Shown here: positions 48,675-62,875 of the stretch, one piece after another | How the letters are laid out: each line of letters opens with the position of its first letter | Numbering within the stretch: the first letter of the stretch is position 1 | DNA from: Cavia porcellus | Taxonomy: Eukaryota; Chordata; Mammalia; Rodentia; Caviidae | Assembly: GCF_034190915.1 (NCBI RefSeq) | Contig: NW_026947543.1 | Location: 1,426,001-1,490,000, forward strand | Length of the DNA stretch: 64,000 nucleotides | Direction: 5' to 3' | Notes under the pieces: model-generated | The model's database searches: none | What the model saw: only the letters and a program-made list of their open reading frames with translations | What the model was told of the DNA's origin: nothing | Made by a program: the position numbers and the translations under genes

Positions 48675-51116
48675 GGATGAATATTCTTGGCCTGGTATGC
48701 CACAGGATTGTCACTGAAGGCTTCATTGCTCAGAATTTGGGGATGGAAATGCTTGCCAATCTACACATGGATGTACGTTCAATGGGATATGAAATATACC
48801 GGGACCTGGCAGATGTTCTCTGACATGTCCTATCCTTGAGCATATGCTTTTCCCTTGTCATGTCTGTCATTTGGCTGAGTCCTGTTCCCTATGATATTCA
48901 GTCAAGACTTGCTGGAATCATTCACCTGCAGTATAAGAGCTTTCTGTGAGATTTCTCAGCAGAAATCCTCTGCAAGCACATAGCTTTGGATATGAGAGAC
49001 AGTGGTGGAAGTTGAATTTCAAGGGCAGATATTTGAAAACAATGAAACAAGCCCCGAATAAGATCTTTTCATGTTTCCCAGATGAATATGTTTGGAAATA
49101 CGGGGGAAGATGGAGATCAAGACTGAGAAGAGTGCACACCCATTTCAAGGTACAAAAACCAGGGAAAAACATGGGAAAGCAAGAGAGCTGGTTAATTTGA
49201 TGTAAAAATCTTTGATGATGAAAGGAAAATTATATTCTCATGTTGATTTAATCAGGCTGTAGCAGTGAAGTTCTCATGTTGGTTGTCCTATGTGTGGCCT
49301 TCTGCATTGGGCAGTGGATGCAGGACAGGAGATCTTCAAATAAATCTGGTGGAACACAAAATAGTGAAAAAAATATCAATCTAAATCCTGTGTATTCCTT
49401 CCCTTTGAGAACATATATGGATAATGTCCGGAGTTTCAAAGGAGAAAATGTCTATTGGGTCATGGTTTCACTAATGAAATGGTCACTTCACATAACATTT
49501 TGAATTTTGCTTTCACAGTTGCTCATGTACCGGGCCTGAGTAAAGCAGAATGCAGAGTAAGCCTCATCAATAGTTGTGCATTCCATAAGTGGTTTTAAAA
49601 CCAGTGAAACCCTTTGGACCTAGTGTTTGTATTTAATTGGTTGATTGGTTTTTCAAATTGTTTGTTTTACTATTTTTAACTTTGGGAGTCAGGGAAGCCC
49701 TCACTCATAGTGATTTAGACCTCTCCAAAAGCTCTGAAGTTATTCATGTAACAGCTATTACATGTTATAAGTTTCTCCTATTAAATCTTGAAAGACTAAC
49801 AGACTCTGCTACTTTTCATCTAAATTCAGTGTTGCGCTAAATTCAGTGTTGGACTTTTTTTACAAGTCCTTTGAAATGTGTCCTCCTCTAGTCACTGGTC
49901 GTGCTGGAATGTACTTTCTTGTGAAGACAGGATTTGCGCAAATTGACACAAGTACAGTTTGCCACTACTCTGGACACCTCGTTAAATATCGAGTTGCCTA
50001 AATGGTGTGTGTTTTACTTTGATCTCTGCTCACACTTTGCTCATCCAGTTAGAACCACAGGGCTCCAGGCCATAGCGTTCTAGGCCTAAACAAAAAATTT
50101 CCATTCCGTTTTGGGAGTTCATTCGTCTCTCATAATTACTTTTTCCACAAATGTGTGCTTCAGGAGAGGCCCGGTCTAAATGTGGAGAGGCCCATTTTCC
50201 TTCTCTCACTTTCAGACTTTCTAAGATTTTCAGTTACTATAGGTTTGCCCAGACTTGCCATTGTCAAGGGACAGTGCACTTCACTTGAAGTTGTGCAGTA
50301 TTGCTTCATGTGTGTCCGTGGAAATTCCACCAATGAGAAACTCTTGCTGTAGTCATCTCCAAGTGTTTCTGCGTAAGACAATATAACTAACAAAGGATGT
50401 GGTTTCAAGCAGAATGAGGAATGGAGGGATAATCTTTATTTCAGTGCAGGTTGACCTTTCAAAGAAACAGTAATTCCTATGAAATAGGAGGTAAAATCTT
50501 TTGTAAAGAGACATGGATATGACATGCTCAACTTTATGTCACATTTTTTAAAAAGCCAAGGGCATTTGAGAAATTCTTGGCTGCTGAATTGTCCCTTTTT
50601 TCAAATTTCTCTTAGGTAAGACACTCCAGTTTCTTCAAACCATGGTACTGTTCCTTCCATGTAAAAAACCAAAGCAAAAAACAAAATAAATTAAAACAAA
50701 ACCCATCAAATTACATTTGAGAGCACACAATTGCTCAGCAGGCCCACTATTCAAGAAGCTAGAGGTACAGAAGCCTCAGCCTTCAGCCCATGGCCTGAAG
50801 TTTTGTCTCTATCATGGCCCCTCAATTCCCTGGCATGTCCACATTAACTCATGAATCTTTACTCATTTCCTCTTCAAATGCACAGGATCCAATATATTTG
50901 AACCCTGTTCACCTGGGCTGTAATCATCCAAGGACACACCAGAGGAAAGGCAGCCATCCCCTTGCCTGGGGCCTTGGAGCTTATCACAATAGAAATAGAC
51001 ACCTGAACAAGGGGAGCCAAAACAAAGAGAGGAATATTCCTAAATTCTGAAACACAGAAGCTACCTATAGAGCAGTAGTTGGATTTCACAAATTATGTAA
51101 GAATCTCTGTGCACAT

Positions 51117-51259
51117 GCTTGGCATGGTCGCTCATGCCTGTAATCCCAGCAATCTGGGGGCTGAGGTCGATGGATCCTTGGGAGTTCCAGTCCATCGTGG
51201 GCTACTTATTTATCTCAAGGCCTCTTTCAACAACTACATAAGATGCTGTTTCCAAAAAG
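51117..51259 (+). mobile_element. B1-like SINE, copy 14
   Basis: Same insertion, class D form. Confidence 0.74.
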
Positions 51260-51806
51260 AGGACAACAGAAAACTAGACACACTTGGTCTAGGTCCCGGG
51301 GTTCACTACATGAGTTGTGGAGTCTAAATATTCCATGCCATGAGAAAATACCTGGGATTTTTAGTGAAAGGGGCATTTGCATCCCTTTTCTAAAGGTTTC
51401 CCTTTCACCATGTTACATTTGAATTCTGGGAAAACCTGCTGGTGACAAGCTATCTAGCATTATGTTGGTTTAGGTATTGAGCTAGTACCGCATGTTTAGT
51501 GTTCAGGGTTATGCTGGAATGGCTGCAGACCTCCTTGAAATAGGTATTGCAGACAAGTGAACCCCGAGGAAGCTGGATAGTTGAAGCAGGCACTCCAAAT
51601 ATTCATGCACTGCAAGGATTCACTTTCATTTTGGGACTCATCTTCTGGTTGCTGGCTTTTAGTGCTAACTGATACTACCATGGTGGCAGTAATCCAGCAG
51701 AGACTGCATGTATGGTTTGCAAGTTTCCCTCCCAAGCCACCAGAAACTTGGCAGAACACAAATCATTGTGGCATTTTCTTTCCTCCCCTGAACCATTTGG
51801 CTTTCT

Positions 51807-52546
51807 AAGTTTGAAAATTGAATAGACTGGGCTAGTCAGGTTTGGACCCCATGTACCACCAACAGAGCTAAAGACAGAGCCAATTACTTCCCTCCATTTG
51901 TCAAAATATGTCAAATTTGCTTGGTCACCACAACTTCAAAGAAAATTCTGAGGCAACTTAGAGAGGTGAATCAAATACTGCCTGATTTGAATGGCTGCGG
52001 TTGTATGAGGTGGAAAGCTGCAGAGTTGGGCTGAAACTGTTCACAGAAATCCACAGGCTTGTGGTTGCCAGGCAACCACACTGGGCTGAGATTGGCTGAA
52101 CATCACTGTGAGGTGGATTTTAGGCTCTAGGTTTGAAAATTTAAAAGACTGGTGTAGTCAAGTTTGGAACACATCGAACACAGACAGACCAAAAGGTCTT
52201 TCAATTACTTCCCTGCACTTCACAAAATACGTCAAATTTTCTTGATCACTACAACTGTAAAAAAAATTCTGAGGCAACATAGAGAGGATAATCTAATACT
52301 ACATGATTGGAATGGCTGTGGTTGTATAAGGTGGAAAGCTGCAGAGTTGGGCTGAAACAGTTCACAGAAAGCCACAAGCTTGTGGTTGCCAGGCAACCAC
52401 ACTGGGCTGTGATTGGCTGAGCACCATTGTGAGCTGGACTTTAGGCTCTAGGATACAAGTGTGCAGTAGGAGACCTGAGTCACAATGCTGGGCGTTGCCA
52501 TGGAGACCTCAGTGTCACAGAGGTCCTGTTGGGCAAGATTTAAATA
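51807..52546 (+). promoter_or_regulatory. Twin promoter-like region, copy 14
   Basis: MYB a 52035-52041, X-box a 52064-52076, MYB b 52356-52362, X-box b 52385-52397, TTTAAATA 52539-52546; intact. Confidence 0.58.
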
Positions 52547-54988
52547 GGATGAATATTCTTGGCCTGGTATGCCACAGGATTGTCACTGAAGGCTTCATTG
52601 CTCAGAATTTGGGGATGGAAATGCTTGCCAATCTACACATGGATGTACGTTCAATGGGATATGAAATATACCGGGACCTGGCAGAAGTTCTCTGACATGT
52701 CCTATCCTTGAGCATATGCTTTTCCCTTGTCATGTCTGTCATTTGGCTGAGTCCTGTTCCCTATGATATTCAGTCAAGACTTGCTGGAATCATTCACCTG
52801 CAGTATAAGAGCTTTCTGTGAGATTTCTCAGCAGAAATCCTCTGCAAGCACATAGCTTTGGATATGAGAGACAGTGGTGGAAGTTGAATTTCAAGGGCAG
52901 ATATTTGAAAACAATGAAACAAGCCCCGAATAAGATCTTTTCATGTTTCCCAGATGAATATGTTTGGAAATACGGGGGAAGATGGAGATCAAGACTGAGA
53001 AGAGTGCACACCCATTTCAAGGTACAAAAACCAGGGAAAAACATGGGAAAGCAAGAGAGCTGGTTAATTTGATGTAAAAATCTTTGATGATGAAAGGAAA
53101 ATTATATTCTCATGTTGATTTAATCAGGCTGTAGCAGTGAAGTTCTCATGTTGGTTGTCCTATGTGTGGCCTTCTGCATTGGGCAGTGGATGCAGGACAG
53201 GAGATCTTCAAATAAATCTGGTGGAACACAAAATAGTGAAAAAAATATCAAGCTAAATCCTGTGTATTCCTTCCCTTTGAGAACATATATGGATAATGTC
53301 CGGAGTTTCAAAGGAGAAAATGTCTATTGGGTCATGGTTTCACTAATGAAATGGTCACTTCACATAACATTTTGAATTTTGCTTTCACAGTTGCTCATGT
53401 ACCGGGCCTGAGTAAAGCAGAATGCAGAGTAAGCCTCATCAATAGTTGTGCATTCCATAAGTGGTTTTAAAACCAGTGAAACCCTTTGGACCTAGTGTTT
53501 GTATTTAATTGGTTGATTGGTTTTTCAAATTGTTTGTTTTACTATTTTTAACTTTGGGAGTCAGGGAAGCCCTCACTCATAGTGATTTAGACCTCTCCAA
53601 AAGCTCTGAAGTTATTCATGTAACAGCTATTACATGTTATAAGTTTCTCCTATTAAATCTTGAAAGACTAACAGACTCTGCTACTTTTCATCTAAATTCA
53701 GTGTTGCGCTAAATTCAGTGTTGGACTTTTTTTACAAGTCCTTTGAAATGTGTCCTCCTCTAGTCACTGGTCGTGCTGGAATGTACTTTCTTGTGAAGAC
53801 AGGATTTGCGCAAATTGACACAAGTACAGTTTGCCACTACTCTGGACACCTCGTTAAATATCGAGTTGCCTAAATGGTGTGTGTTTTACTTTGATCTCTG
53901 CTCACACTTTGCTCATCCAGTTAGAACCACAGGGCTCCAGGCCATAGCGTTCTAGGCCTAAACAAAAAATTTCCATTCCGTTTTGGGAGTTCATTCGTCT
54001 CTCATAATTACTTTTTCCACAAATGTGTGCTTCAGGAGAGGCCCGATCTAAATGTGGAGAGGCCCATTTTCCTTCTCTCACTTTCAGACTTTCTAAGATT
54101 TTCAGTTACTATAGGTTTGCCCAGACTTGCCATTGTCAAGGGACAGTGCACTTCACTTGAAGTTGTGCAGTATTGCTTCATGTGTGTCCGTGGAAATTCC
54201 ACCAATGAGAAACTCTTGCTGTAGTCATCTCCAAGTGTTTCTGCGTAAGACAATATAACTAACAAAGGATGTGGTTTCAAGCAGAATGAGGAATGGAGGG
54301 ATAATCTTTATTTCAGTGCAGGTTGACCTTTCAAAGAAACAGTAATTCCTATGAAATAGGAGGTAAAATCTTTTGTAAAGAGACATGGATATGACATGCT
54401 CAACTTTATGTCACATTTTTTAAAAAGCCAAGGGCATTTGAGAAATTCTTGGCTGCTGAATTGTCCCTTTTTTCAAATTTCTCTTAGGTAAGACACTCCA
54501 GTTTCTTCAAACCATGGTACTGTTCCTTCCATGTAAAAAACCAAAGCAAAAAACAAAATAAATTAAAACAAAACCCATCAAATTACATTTGAGAGCACAC
54601 AATTGCTCAGCAGGCCCACTATTCAAGAAGCTAGAGGTACAGAAGCCTCAGCCTTCAGCCCATGGCCTGAAGTTTTGTCTCTATCATGGCCCCTCAATTC
54701 CCTGGCATGTCCACATTAACTCATGAATCTTTACTCATTTCCTCTTCAAATGCACAGGATCCAATATATTTGAACCCTGTTCACCTGGGCTGTAATCATC
54801 CAAGGACACACCAGAGGAAAGGCAGCCATCCCCTTGCCTGGGGCCTTGGAGCTTATCACAATAGAAATAGACACCTGAACAAGGGGAGCCAAAACAAAGA
54901 GAGGAATATTCCTAAATTCTGAAACACAGAAGCTACCTATAGAGCAGTAGTTGGATTTCACAAATTATGTAAGAATCTCTGTGCACAT

Positions 54989-55131
54989 GCTTGGCATGGT
55001 CGCTCATGCCTGTAATCCCAGCAATCTGGGGGCTGAGGTCGATGGATCCTTGGGAGTTCCAGTCCATCGTGGGCTACTTATTTATCTCAAGGCCTCTTTC
55101 AACAACTACATAAGATGCTGTTTCCAAAAAG
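54989..55131 (+). mobile_element. B1-like SINE, copy 15
   Basis: Same insertion, class D form. Confidence 0.74.
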
Positions 55132-55678
55132 AGGACAACAGAAAACTAGACACACTTGGTCTAGGTCCCGGGGTTCACTACATGAGTTGTGGAGTCTAAA
55201 TATTCCATGCCATGAGAAAATACCTGGGATTTTTAGTGAAAGGGGCATTTGCATCCCTTTTCTAAGGGTTTCCCTTTCACCATGTTACATTTGAATTCTG
55301 GGAAAACCTGCTGGTGACAAGCTATCTAGCATTATGTTGGTTTAGGTATTGAGCTAGTACCGCATGTTTAGTGTTCAGGGTTATGCTGGAATGGCTGCAG
55401 ACCTCCTTGAAATAGGTATTGCAGACAAGTGAACCCCGAGGAAGCTGGATAGTTGAAGCAGGCACTCCAAATATTCATGCACTGCAAGGATTCACTTTCA
55501 TTTTGGGACTCATCTTCTGGTTGCTGGCTTTTAGTGCTAACTGATACTACCATGGTGGCAGTAATCCAGCAGAGACTGCATGTATGGTTTGCAAGTTTCC
55601 CTCCCAAGCCACCAGAAACTTGGCAGAACACAAATCATTGTGGCATTTTCTTTCCTCCCCTGAAACATTTGGCTTTCT

Positions 55679-56418
55679 AAGTTTGAAAATTGAATAGACT
55701 GGGCTAGTCAGGTTTGGACCCCATGTACCACCAACAGAGCTAAAGACAGAGCCAATTACTTCCCTCCACTTGTCAAAATATGTCAAATTTGCTTGGTCAC
55801 CACCACTTCAAAGAAAATTCTGAGGCAACTTAGAGAGGTGAATCAAATACTGCCTGATTTGAATGGCTGCGGTTGTATGAGGTGGAAAGCTGCAGAGTTG
55901 GGCTGAACCTGTTCACAGAAATCCACAGGCTTGTGGTTGCCAGGCAACCACACTGGGCTGAGATTGGCTGAACATCACTGTGAGGTGGATTTTAGGCTCT
56001 AGGTTTGAAAATTTAAAAGACTGGTGTAGTCAAGTTTGGAACACATCGAACACAGACAGACCAAAAGGTCTTTCAATTACTTCCCTGCACTTCACAAAAT
56101 ACGTCAAATTTTCTTGATCACTACAACTGTAAAAAAAATTCTGAGGCAACATAGAGAGGATAATCTAATACTACATGATTGGAATGGCTGTGGTTGTATA
56201 AGGTGGAAAGCTGCAGAGTTGGGCTGAAACAGTTCACAGAAAGCCACAAGCTTGTGGTTGCCAGGCAACCACACTGGGCTGTGATTGGCTGAGCACCATT
56301 GTGAGCTGGACTTTAGGCTCTAGGATACAAGTGTGCAGTAGGAGACCTGAGTCACAATGCTGGGCGTTGCCATGGAGACCTCAGTGTCACAGAGGTCCTG
56401 TTGGGCAAGATTTAAATA
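55679..56418 (+). promoter_or_regulatory. Twin promoter-like region, copy 15 (MYB a lost)
   Basis: A private A-to-C change at 55908 turns the module a MYB site into ACCTGTT. X-box a 55936-55948, MYB b 56228-56234 and X-box b 56257-56269 are intact. Confidence 0.56.
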
Positions 56419-58860
56419 GGATGAATATTCTTGGCCTGGTATGCCACAGGATTGTCACTGAAGGCTTCATTGCTCAGAATTTGGGGATGGAAATGCTTGC
56501 CAATCTACACATGGATGTACGTTCAATGGGATATGAAATATACCGGGACCTGGCAGATGTTCTCTGACATGTCCTATCCTTGAGCATATGCTTTTCCCTT
56601 GTCATGTCTGTCATTTGGCTGAGTCCTGTTCCCTATGATATTCAGTCAAGACTTGCTGGAATCATTCACCTGCAGTATAAGAGCTTTCTGTGAGATTTCT
56701 CAGCAGAAATCCTCTGCAAGCACATAGCTTTGGATATGAGAGACAGTGGTGGAAGTTGAATTTCAAGGGCAGATATTTGAAAACAATGAAACAAGCCCCG
56801 AATAAGATCTTTTCATGTTTCCCAGATGAATATGTTTGGAAATACGGGGGAAGATGGAGATCAAGACTGAGAAGAGTGCACACCCATTTCAAGGTACAAA
56901 AACCAGGGAAAAACATGGGAAAGCAAGAGAGCTGGTTAATTTGATGTAAAAATCTTTGATGATGAAAGGAAAATTATATTCTCATGTTGATTTAATCAGG
57001 CTATAGCAGTGAAGTTCTCATGTTGGTTGTCCTATGTGTGGCCTTCTGCATTGGGCATTGGATGCAGGACAGGAGATCTTCAAATAAATCTGGTGGAACA
57101 CAAAATAGTGAAAAAAATATCAATCTAAATCCTGTGTATTCCTTCCCTTTGAGAACATATATGGATAATGTCCGGAGTTTCAAAGGAGAAAATGTCTATT
57201 GGGTCATGGTTTCACTAATGAAATGGTCACTTCACATAACATTTTGAATTTTGCTTTCACAGTTGCTCATGTACCGGGCCTGAGTAAAGCAGAATGCAGA
57301 GTAAGCCTCATCAATAGTTGTGCATTCCATAAGTGGTTTTAAAACCAGTGAAACCCTTTGGACCTAGTGTTTGTATTTAATTGGTTGATTGGTTTTTCAA
57401 ATTGTTTGTTTTACTATTTTTAACTTTGGGAGTCAGGGAAGCCCTCACTCATAGTGATTTAGACCTCTCCAAAAGCTCTGAAGTTATTCATGTAACAGCT
57501 ATTACATGTTATAAGTTTCTCCTATTAAATCTTGAAAGACTAACAGACTCTGCTACTTTTCATCTAAATTCAGTGTTGCGCTAAATTCAGTGTTGGACTT
57601 TTTTTACAAGTCCTTTGAAATGTGTCCTCCTCTAGTCACTGGTCGTGCTGGAATGTACTTTCTTGTGAAGACAGGATTTGCGCAAATTGACACAAGTACA
57701 GTTTGCCACTACTCTGGACACCTCGTTAAATATCGAGTTGCCTAAATGGTGTGTGTTTTACTTTGATCTCTGCTCACACTTTGCTCATCCAGTTAGAACC
57801 ACAGGGCTCCAGGCCATAGCGTTCTAGGCCTAAACAAAAAATTTCCATTCCGTTTTGGGAGTTCATTCGTCTCTCATAATTACTTTTTCCACAAATGTGT
57901 GCTTCAGGAGAGGCCCGGTCTAAATGTGGAGAGGCCCATTTTCCTTCTCTCACTTTCAGACTTTCTAAGATTTTCAGTTACTATAGGTTTGCCCAGACTT
58001 GCCATTGTCAAGGGACAGTGCACTTCACTTGAAGTTGTGCAGTATTGCTTCATGTGTGTCCGTGGAAATTCCACCAATGAGAAACTCTTGCTGTAGTCAT
58101 CTCCAAGTGTTTCTGCGTAAGAAAATATAACTAACAAAGGATGTGGTTTCAAGCAGAATGAGGAATGGAGGGATAATCTTTATTTCAGTGCAGGTTGACC
58201 TTTCAAAGAAACAGTAATTCCTATGAAATAGGAGGTAAAATCTTTTGTAAAGAGACATGGATATGACATGCTCAACTTTATGTCACATTTTTTAAAAAGC
58301 CAAGGGCATTTGAGAAATTCTTGGCTGCTGAATTGTCCCTTTTTTCAAATTTCTCTTAGGTAAGACACTCCAGTTTCTTCAAACCATGGTACTGTTCCTT
58401 CCATGTAAAAAACCAAAGCAAAAAACAAAATAAATTAAAACAAAACCCATCAAATTACATTTGAGAGCACACAATTGCTCAGCAGGCCCACTATTCAAGA
58501 AGCTAGAGGTACAGAAGCCTCAGCCTTCAGCCCATGGCCTGAAGTTTTGTCTCTATCATGGCCCCTCAATTCCCTGGCATGTCCACATTAACTCATGAAT
58601 CTTTACTCATTTCCTCTTCAAATGCACAGGATCCAATATATTTGAACCCTGTTCACCTGGGCTGTAATCATCCAAGGACACACCAGAGGAAAGGCAGCCA
58701 TCCCCTTGCCTGGGGCCTTGGAGCTTATCACAATAGAAATAGACACCTGAACAAGGGGAGCCAAAACAAAGAGAGGAATATTCCTAAAGTCTGAAACACA
58801 GAAGCTACCTATAGAGCAGTAGTTGGATTTCACAAATTATGTAAGAATCTCTGTGCACAT

Positions 58861-59003
58861 GCTTGGCATGGTCGCTCATGCCTGTAATCCCAGCAATCTG
58901 GGGGCTGAGGTCGATGGATCCTTGGGAGTTCCAGTCCATCGTGGGCTACTTATTTATCTCAAGGCCTCTTTCAACAACTACATAAGATGCTGTTTCCAAA
59001 AAG
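58861..59003 (+). mobile_element. B1-like SINE, copy 16
   Basis: Same insertion, class D form. Confidence 0.74.
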
Positions 59004-59550
59004 AGGACAACAGAAAACTAGACACACTTGGTCTAGGTCCCGGGGTTCACTACATGAGTTGTGGAGTCTAAATATTCCATGCCATGAGAAAGTACGTGGG
59101 ATTTTTAGTGAAAGGGGCATTTGCATCCCTTTTCTAAGGGTTTCCCTTTCACCATGTTACATTTGAATTCTGGGAAAACCTGCTGGTGACAAGCTATCTA
59201 GCATTATGTTGGTTTAGGTATTGAGCTAGTACCGCATGTTTAGTGTTCAGGGTTATGCTGGAATGGCTGCAGACCTCCTTGAAATAGGTATTGCAGACAA
59301 GTGAACCCCGAGGAAGCTGGATAGTTGAAGCAGGCACTCCAAATATTCATGCACTGCAAGGATTCACTTTCATTTTGGGACTCATCTTCTGGTTGCTGGC
59401 TTTTAGTGCTAACTGATACTACCATGGTGGCAGTAATCCAGCAGAGACTGCATGTATGGTTTGCAAGTTTCCCTCCCAAGCCACCAGAAACTTGGCAGAA
59501 CACAAATCATTGTGGCATTTTCTTTCCTCCCCTGAAACATTTGGCTTTCT

Positions 59551-60290
59551 AAGTTTGAAAATTGAATAGACTGGGCTAGTCAGGTTTGGACCCCATGTAC
59601 CACCAACAGAGCTAAAGACAGAGCCAATTACTTCCCTCCACTTGTCAAAATATGTCAAATTTGCTTGGTCACCACCACTTCAAAGAAAATTCTGAGGCAA
59701 CTTAGAGAGGTGAATCAAATACTGCCTGATTTGAATGGCTGCGGTTGTATGAGGTGGAAAGCTGCAGAGTTGGGCTGAAACTGTTCACAGAAATCCACAG
59801 GCTTGTGGTTGCCAGGCAACCACACTGGGCTGAGATTGGCTGAACATCACTGTGAGGTGGATTTTAGGCTCTAGGTTTGAAAATTTAAAAGACTGGTGTA
59901 GTCAAGTTTGGAACACATCGAACACAGACAGACCAAAAGGTCTTTCAATTACTTCCCTGCACTTCACAAAATACGTCAAATTTTCTTGATCACTACAACT
60001 GTAAAAAAAATTCTGAGGCAACATAGAGAGGATAATCTAATACTACATGATTGGAATGGCTGTGGTTGTATAAGGTGGAAAGCTGCAGAGTTGGGCTGAA
60101 ACAGTTCACAGAAAGCCACAAGCTTGTGGTTGCCAGGCAACCACACTGGGCTGTGATTGGCTGAGCACCATTGTGAGCTGGACTTTAGGCTCTAGGATAC
60201 AAGTGTGCAGTAGGAGACCTGAGTCACAATGCTGGGCGTTGCCATGGAGACCTCAGTGTCACAGAGGTCCTGTTGGGCAAGATTTAAATA
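59551..60290 (+). promoter_or_regulatory. Twin promoter-like region, copy 16
   Basis: MYB a 59779-59785, X-box a 59808-59820, MYB b 60100-60106, X-box b 60129-60141; intact. Confidence 0.58.
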
Positions 60291-62732
60291 GGATGAATAT
60301 TCTTGGCCTGGTATGCCACAGGATTGTCACTGAAGGCTTCATTGCTCAGAATTTGGGGATGGAAATGCTTGCCAATCTACACATGGATGTACGTTCAATG
60401 GGATATGAAATATACCGGGACCTGGCAGATGTTCTCTGACATGTCCTATCCTTGAGCATATGCTTTTCCCTTGTCATGTCTGTCATTTGGCTGAGTCCTG
60501 TTCCCTATGATATTCAGTCAAGACTTGCTGGAATCATTCACCTGCAGTATAAGAGCTTTCTGTGAGATTTCTCAGCAGAAATCCTCTGCAAGCACATAGC
60601 TTTGGATATGAGAGACAGTGGTGGAAGTTGAATTTCAAGGGCAGATATTTGAAAACAATGAAACAAGCCCCGAATAAGATCTTTTCATGTTTCCCAGATG
60701 AATATGTTTGGAAATACGGGGGAAGATGGAGATCAAGACTGAGAAGAGTGCACACCCATTTCAAGGTACAAAAACCAGGGAAAAACATGGGAAAGCAAGA
60801 GAGCTGGTTAATTTGATGTAAAAATCTTTGATGATGAAAGGAAAATTATATTCTCATGTTGATTTAATCAGGCTATAGCAGTGAAGTTCTCATGTTGGTT
60901 GTCCTATGTGTGGCCTTCTGCATTGGGCAGTGGATGCAGGACAGGAGATCTTCAAATAAATCTGGTGGAACACAAAATAGTGAAAAAAATATCAATCTAA
61001 ATCCTGTGTATTCCTTCCCTTTGAGAACATATATGGATAATGTCCGGAGTTTCAAAGGAGAAAATGTCTATTGGGTCATGGTTTCACTAATGAAATTGTC
61101 ACTTCACATAACATTTTGAATTTTGCTTTCACAGTTGCTCATGTACCGGGCCTGAGTAAAGCAGAATGCAGAGTAAGCCTCATCAATAGTTGTGCATTCC
61201 ATAAGTGGTTTTAAAACCAGTGAAACCCTTTGGACCTAGTGTTTGTATTTAATTGGTTGATTGGTTTTTCAAATTGTTTGTTTTACTATTTTTAACTTTG
61301 GGAGTCAGGGAAGCCCTCACTCATAGTGATTTAGACCTCTCCAAAAGCTCTGAAGTTATTCATGTAACAGCTATTACATGTTATAAGTTTCTCCTATTAA
61401 ATCTTGAAAGACTAACAGACTCTGCTACTTTTCATCTAAATTCAGTGTTGCGCTAAATTCAGTGTTGGACTTTTTTTACAAGTCCTTTGAAATGTGTCCT
61501 CCTCTAGTCACTGGTCGTGCTGGAATGTACTTTCTTGTGAAGACAGGATTTGCGCAAATTGACACAAGTACAGTTTGCCACTACTCTGGACACCTCGTTA
61601 AATATCGAGTTGCCTAAATGGTGTGTGTTTTACTTTGATCTCTGCTCACACTTTGCTCATCCAGTTAGAACCACAGGGCTCCAGGCCATAGCGTTCTAGG
61701 CCTAAACAAAAAATTTCCATTCCGTTTTGGGAGTTCATTCGTCTCTCATAATTACTTTTTCCACAAATGTGTGCTTCAGGAGAGGCCCGGTCTAAATGTG
61801 GAGAGGCCCATTTTCCTTCTCTCACTTTCAGACTTTCTAAGATTTTCAGTTACTATAGGTTTGCCCAGACTTGCCATTGTCAAGGGACAGTGCACTTCAC
61901 TTGAAGTTGTGCAGTATTGCTTCATGTGTGTCCGTGGAAATTCCACCAATGAGAAACTCTTGCTGTAGTCATCTCCAAGTGTTTCTGCGTAAGACAATAT
62001 AACTAACAAAGGATGTGGTTTCAAGCAGAATGAGGAATGGAGGGATAATCTTTATTTCAGTGCAGGTTGACCTTTCAAAGAAACAGTAATTCCTATGAAA
62101 TAGGAGGTAAAATCTTTTGTAAAGAGACATGGATATGACATGCTCAACTTTATGTCACATTTTTTAAAAAGCCAAGGGCATTTGAGAAATTCTTGGCTGC
62201 TGAATTGTCCCTTTTTTCAAATTTCTCTTAGGTAAGACACTCCAGTTTCTTCAAACCATGGTACTGTTCCTTCCATGTAAAAAACCAAAGCAAAAAACAA
62301 AATAAATTAAAACAAAACCCATCAAATTACATTTGAGAGCACACAATTGCTCAGCAGGCCCACTATTCAAGAAGCTAGAGGTACAGAAGCCTCAGCCTTC
62401 AGCCCATGGCCTGAAGTTTTGTCTCTATCATGGCCCCTCAATTCCCTGGCATGTCCACATTAACTCATGAATCTTTACTCATTTCCTCTTCAAATGCACA
62501 GGATCCAATATATTTGAACCCTGTTCACCTGGGCTGTAATCATCCAAGGACACACCAGAGGAAAGGCAGCCATCCCCTTGCCTGGGGCCTTGGAGCTTAT
62601 CACAATAGAAATAGACACCTGAACAAGGGGAGCCAAAACAAAGAGAGGAATATTCCTAAAGTCTGAAACACAGAAGCTACCTATAGAGCAGTAGTTGGAT
62701 TTCACAAATTATGTAAGAATCTCTGTGCACAT

Positions 62733-62875
62733 GCTTGGCATGGTCGCTCATGCCTGTAATCCCAGCAATCTGGGGGCTGAGGTCGATGGATCCTTGGGAG
62801 TTCCAGTCCATCGTGGGCTACTTATTTATCTCAAGGCCTCTTTCAACAACTACATAAGATGCTGTTTCCAAAAAG
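62733..62875 (+). mobile_element. B1-like SINE, copy 17
   Basis: Same insertion, class D form. Confidence 0.74.

Larger units (their letters stand above)
46478..50349 (+). repeat. Macrosatellite unit copy 13 (class D)
   Basis: This unit repeats copy 11 at 7,743 bp and shares its 'cctcattgtcac' near 48635. From here to the window end the array switches from dimers to class D monomers with an exact 3,872-bp period. Confidence 0.97.
50350..54221 (+). repeat. Macrosatellite unit copy 14 (class D)
   Basis: This is a class D monomer. It shares 'ctaaattctg' near 51042 with copy 15 only. Private changes include 'ctaaaggtttcc' near 51391, 'gaaccattt' near 51790 and 'ctccatttg' near 51893. It has 'caagctaaa' near 53249 where other class D copies have 'caatctaaa'. 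Confidence 0.97.
54222..58093 (+). repeat. Macrosatellite unit copy 15 (class D)
   Basis: This is a class D monomer. It shares 'caccaccactt' near 55799 with copies 16 and 17, 'ctatagcag' near 57001 with copy 16, and 'ctaaattctg' with copy 14, so it is an intermediate in the expansion. Private changes include ACCTGTT at 55907-55913, which destroys the module a MYB site, and 'gggcattgg' near 57053. Confidence 0.97.
58094..61965 (+). repeat. Macrosatellite unit copy 16 (class D)
   Basis: This is a class D monomer. It shares 'gaaagtacgtggg' near 59087 with copy 17 only. A private 'gtaagaaaat' near 58128 and 'gaaattgtc' near 61093 set it apart. By eye only a handful of bases separate it from copy 15. 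Confidence 0.97.
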
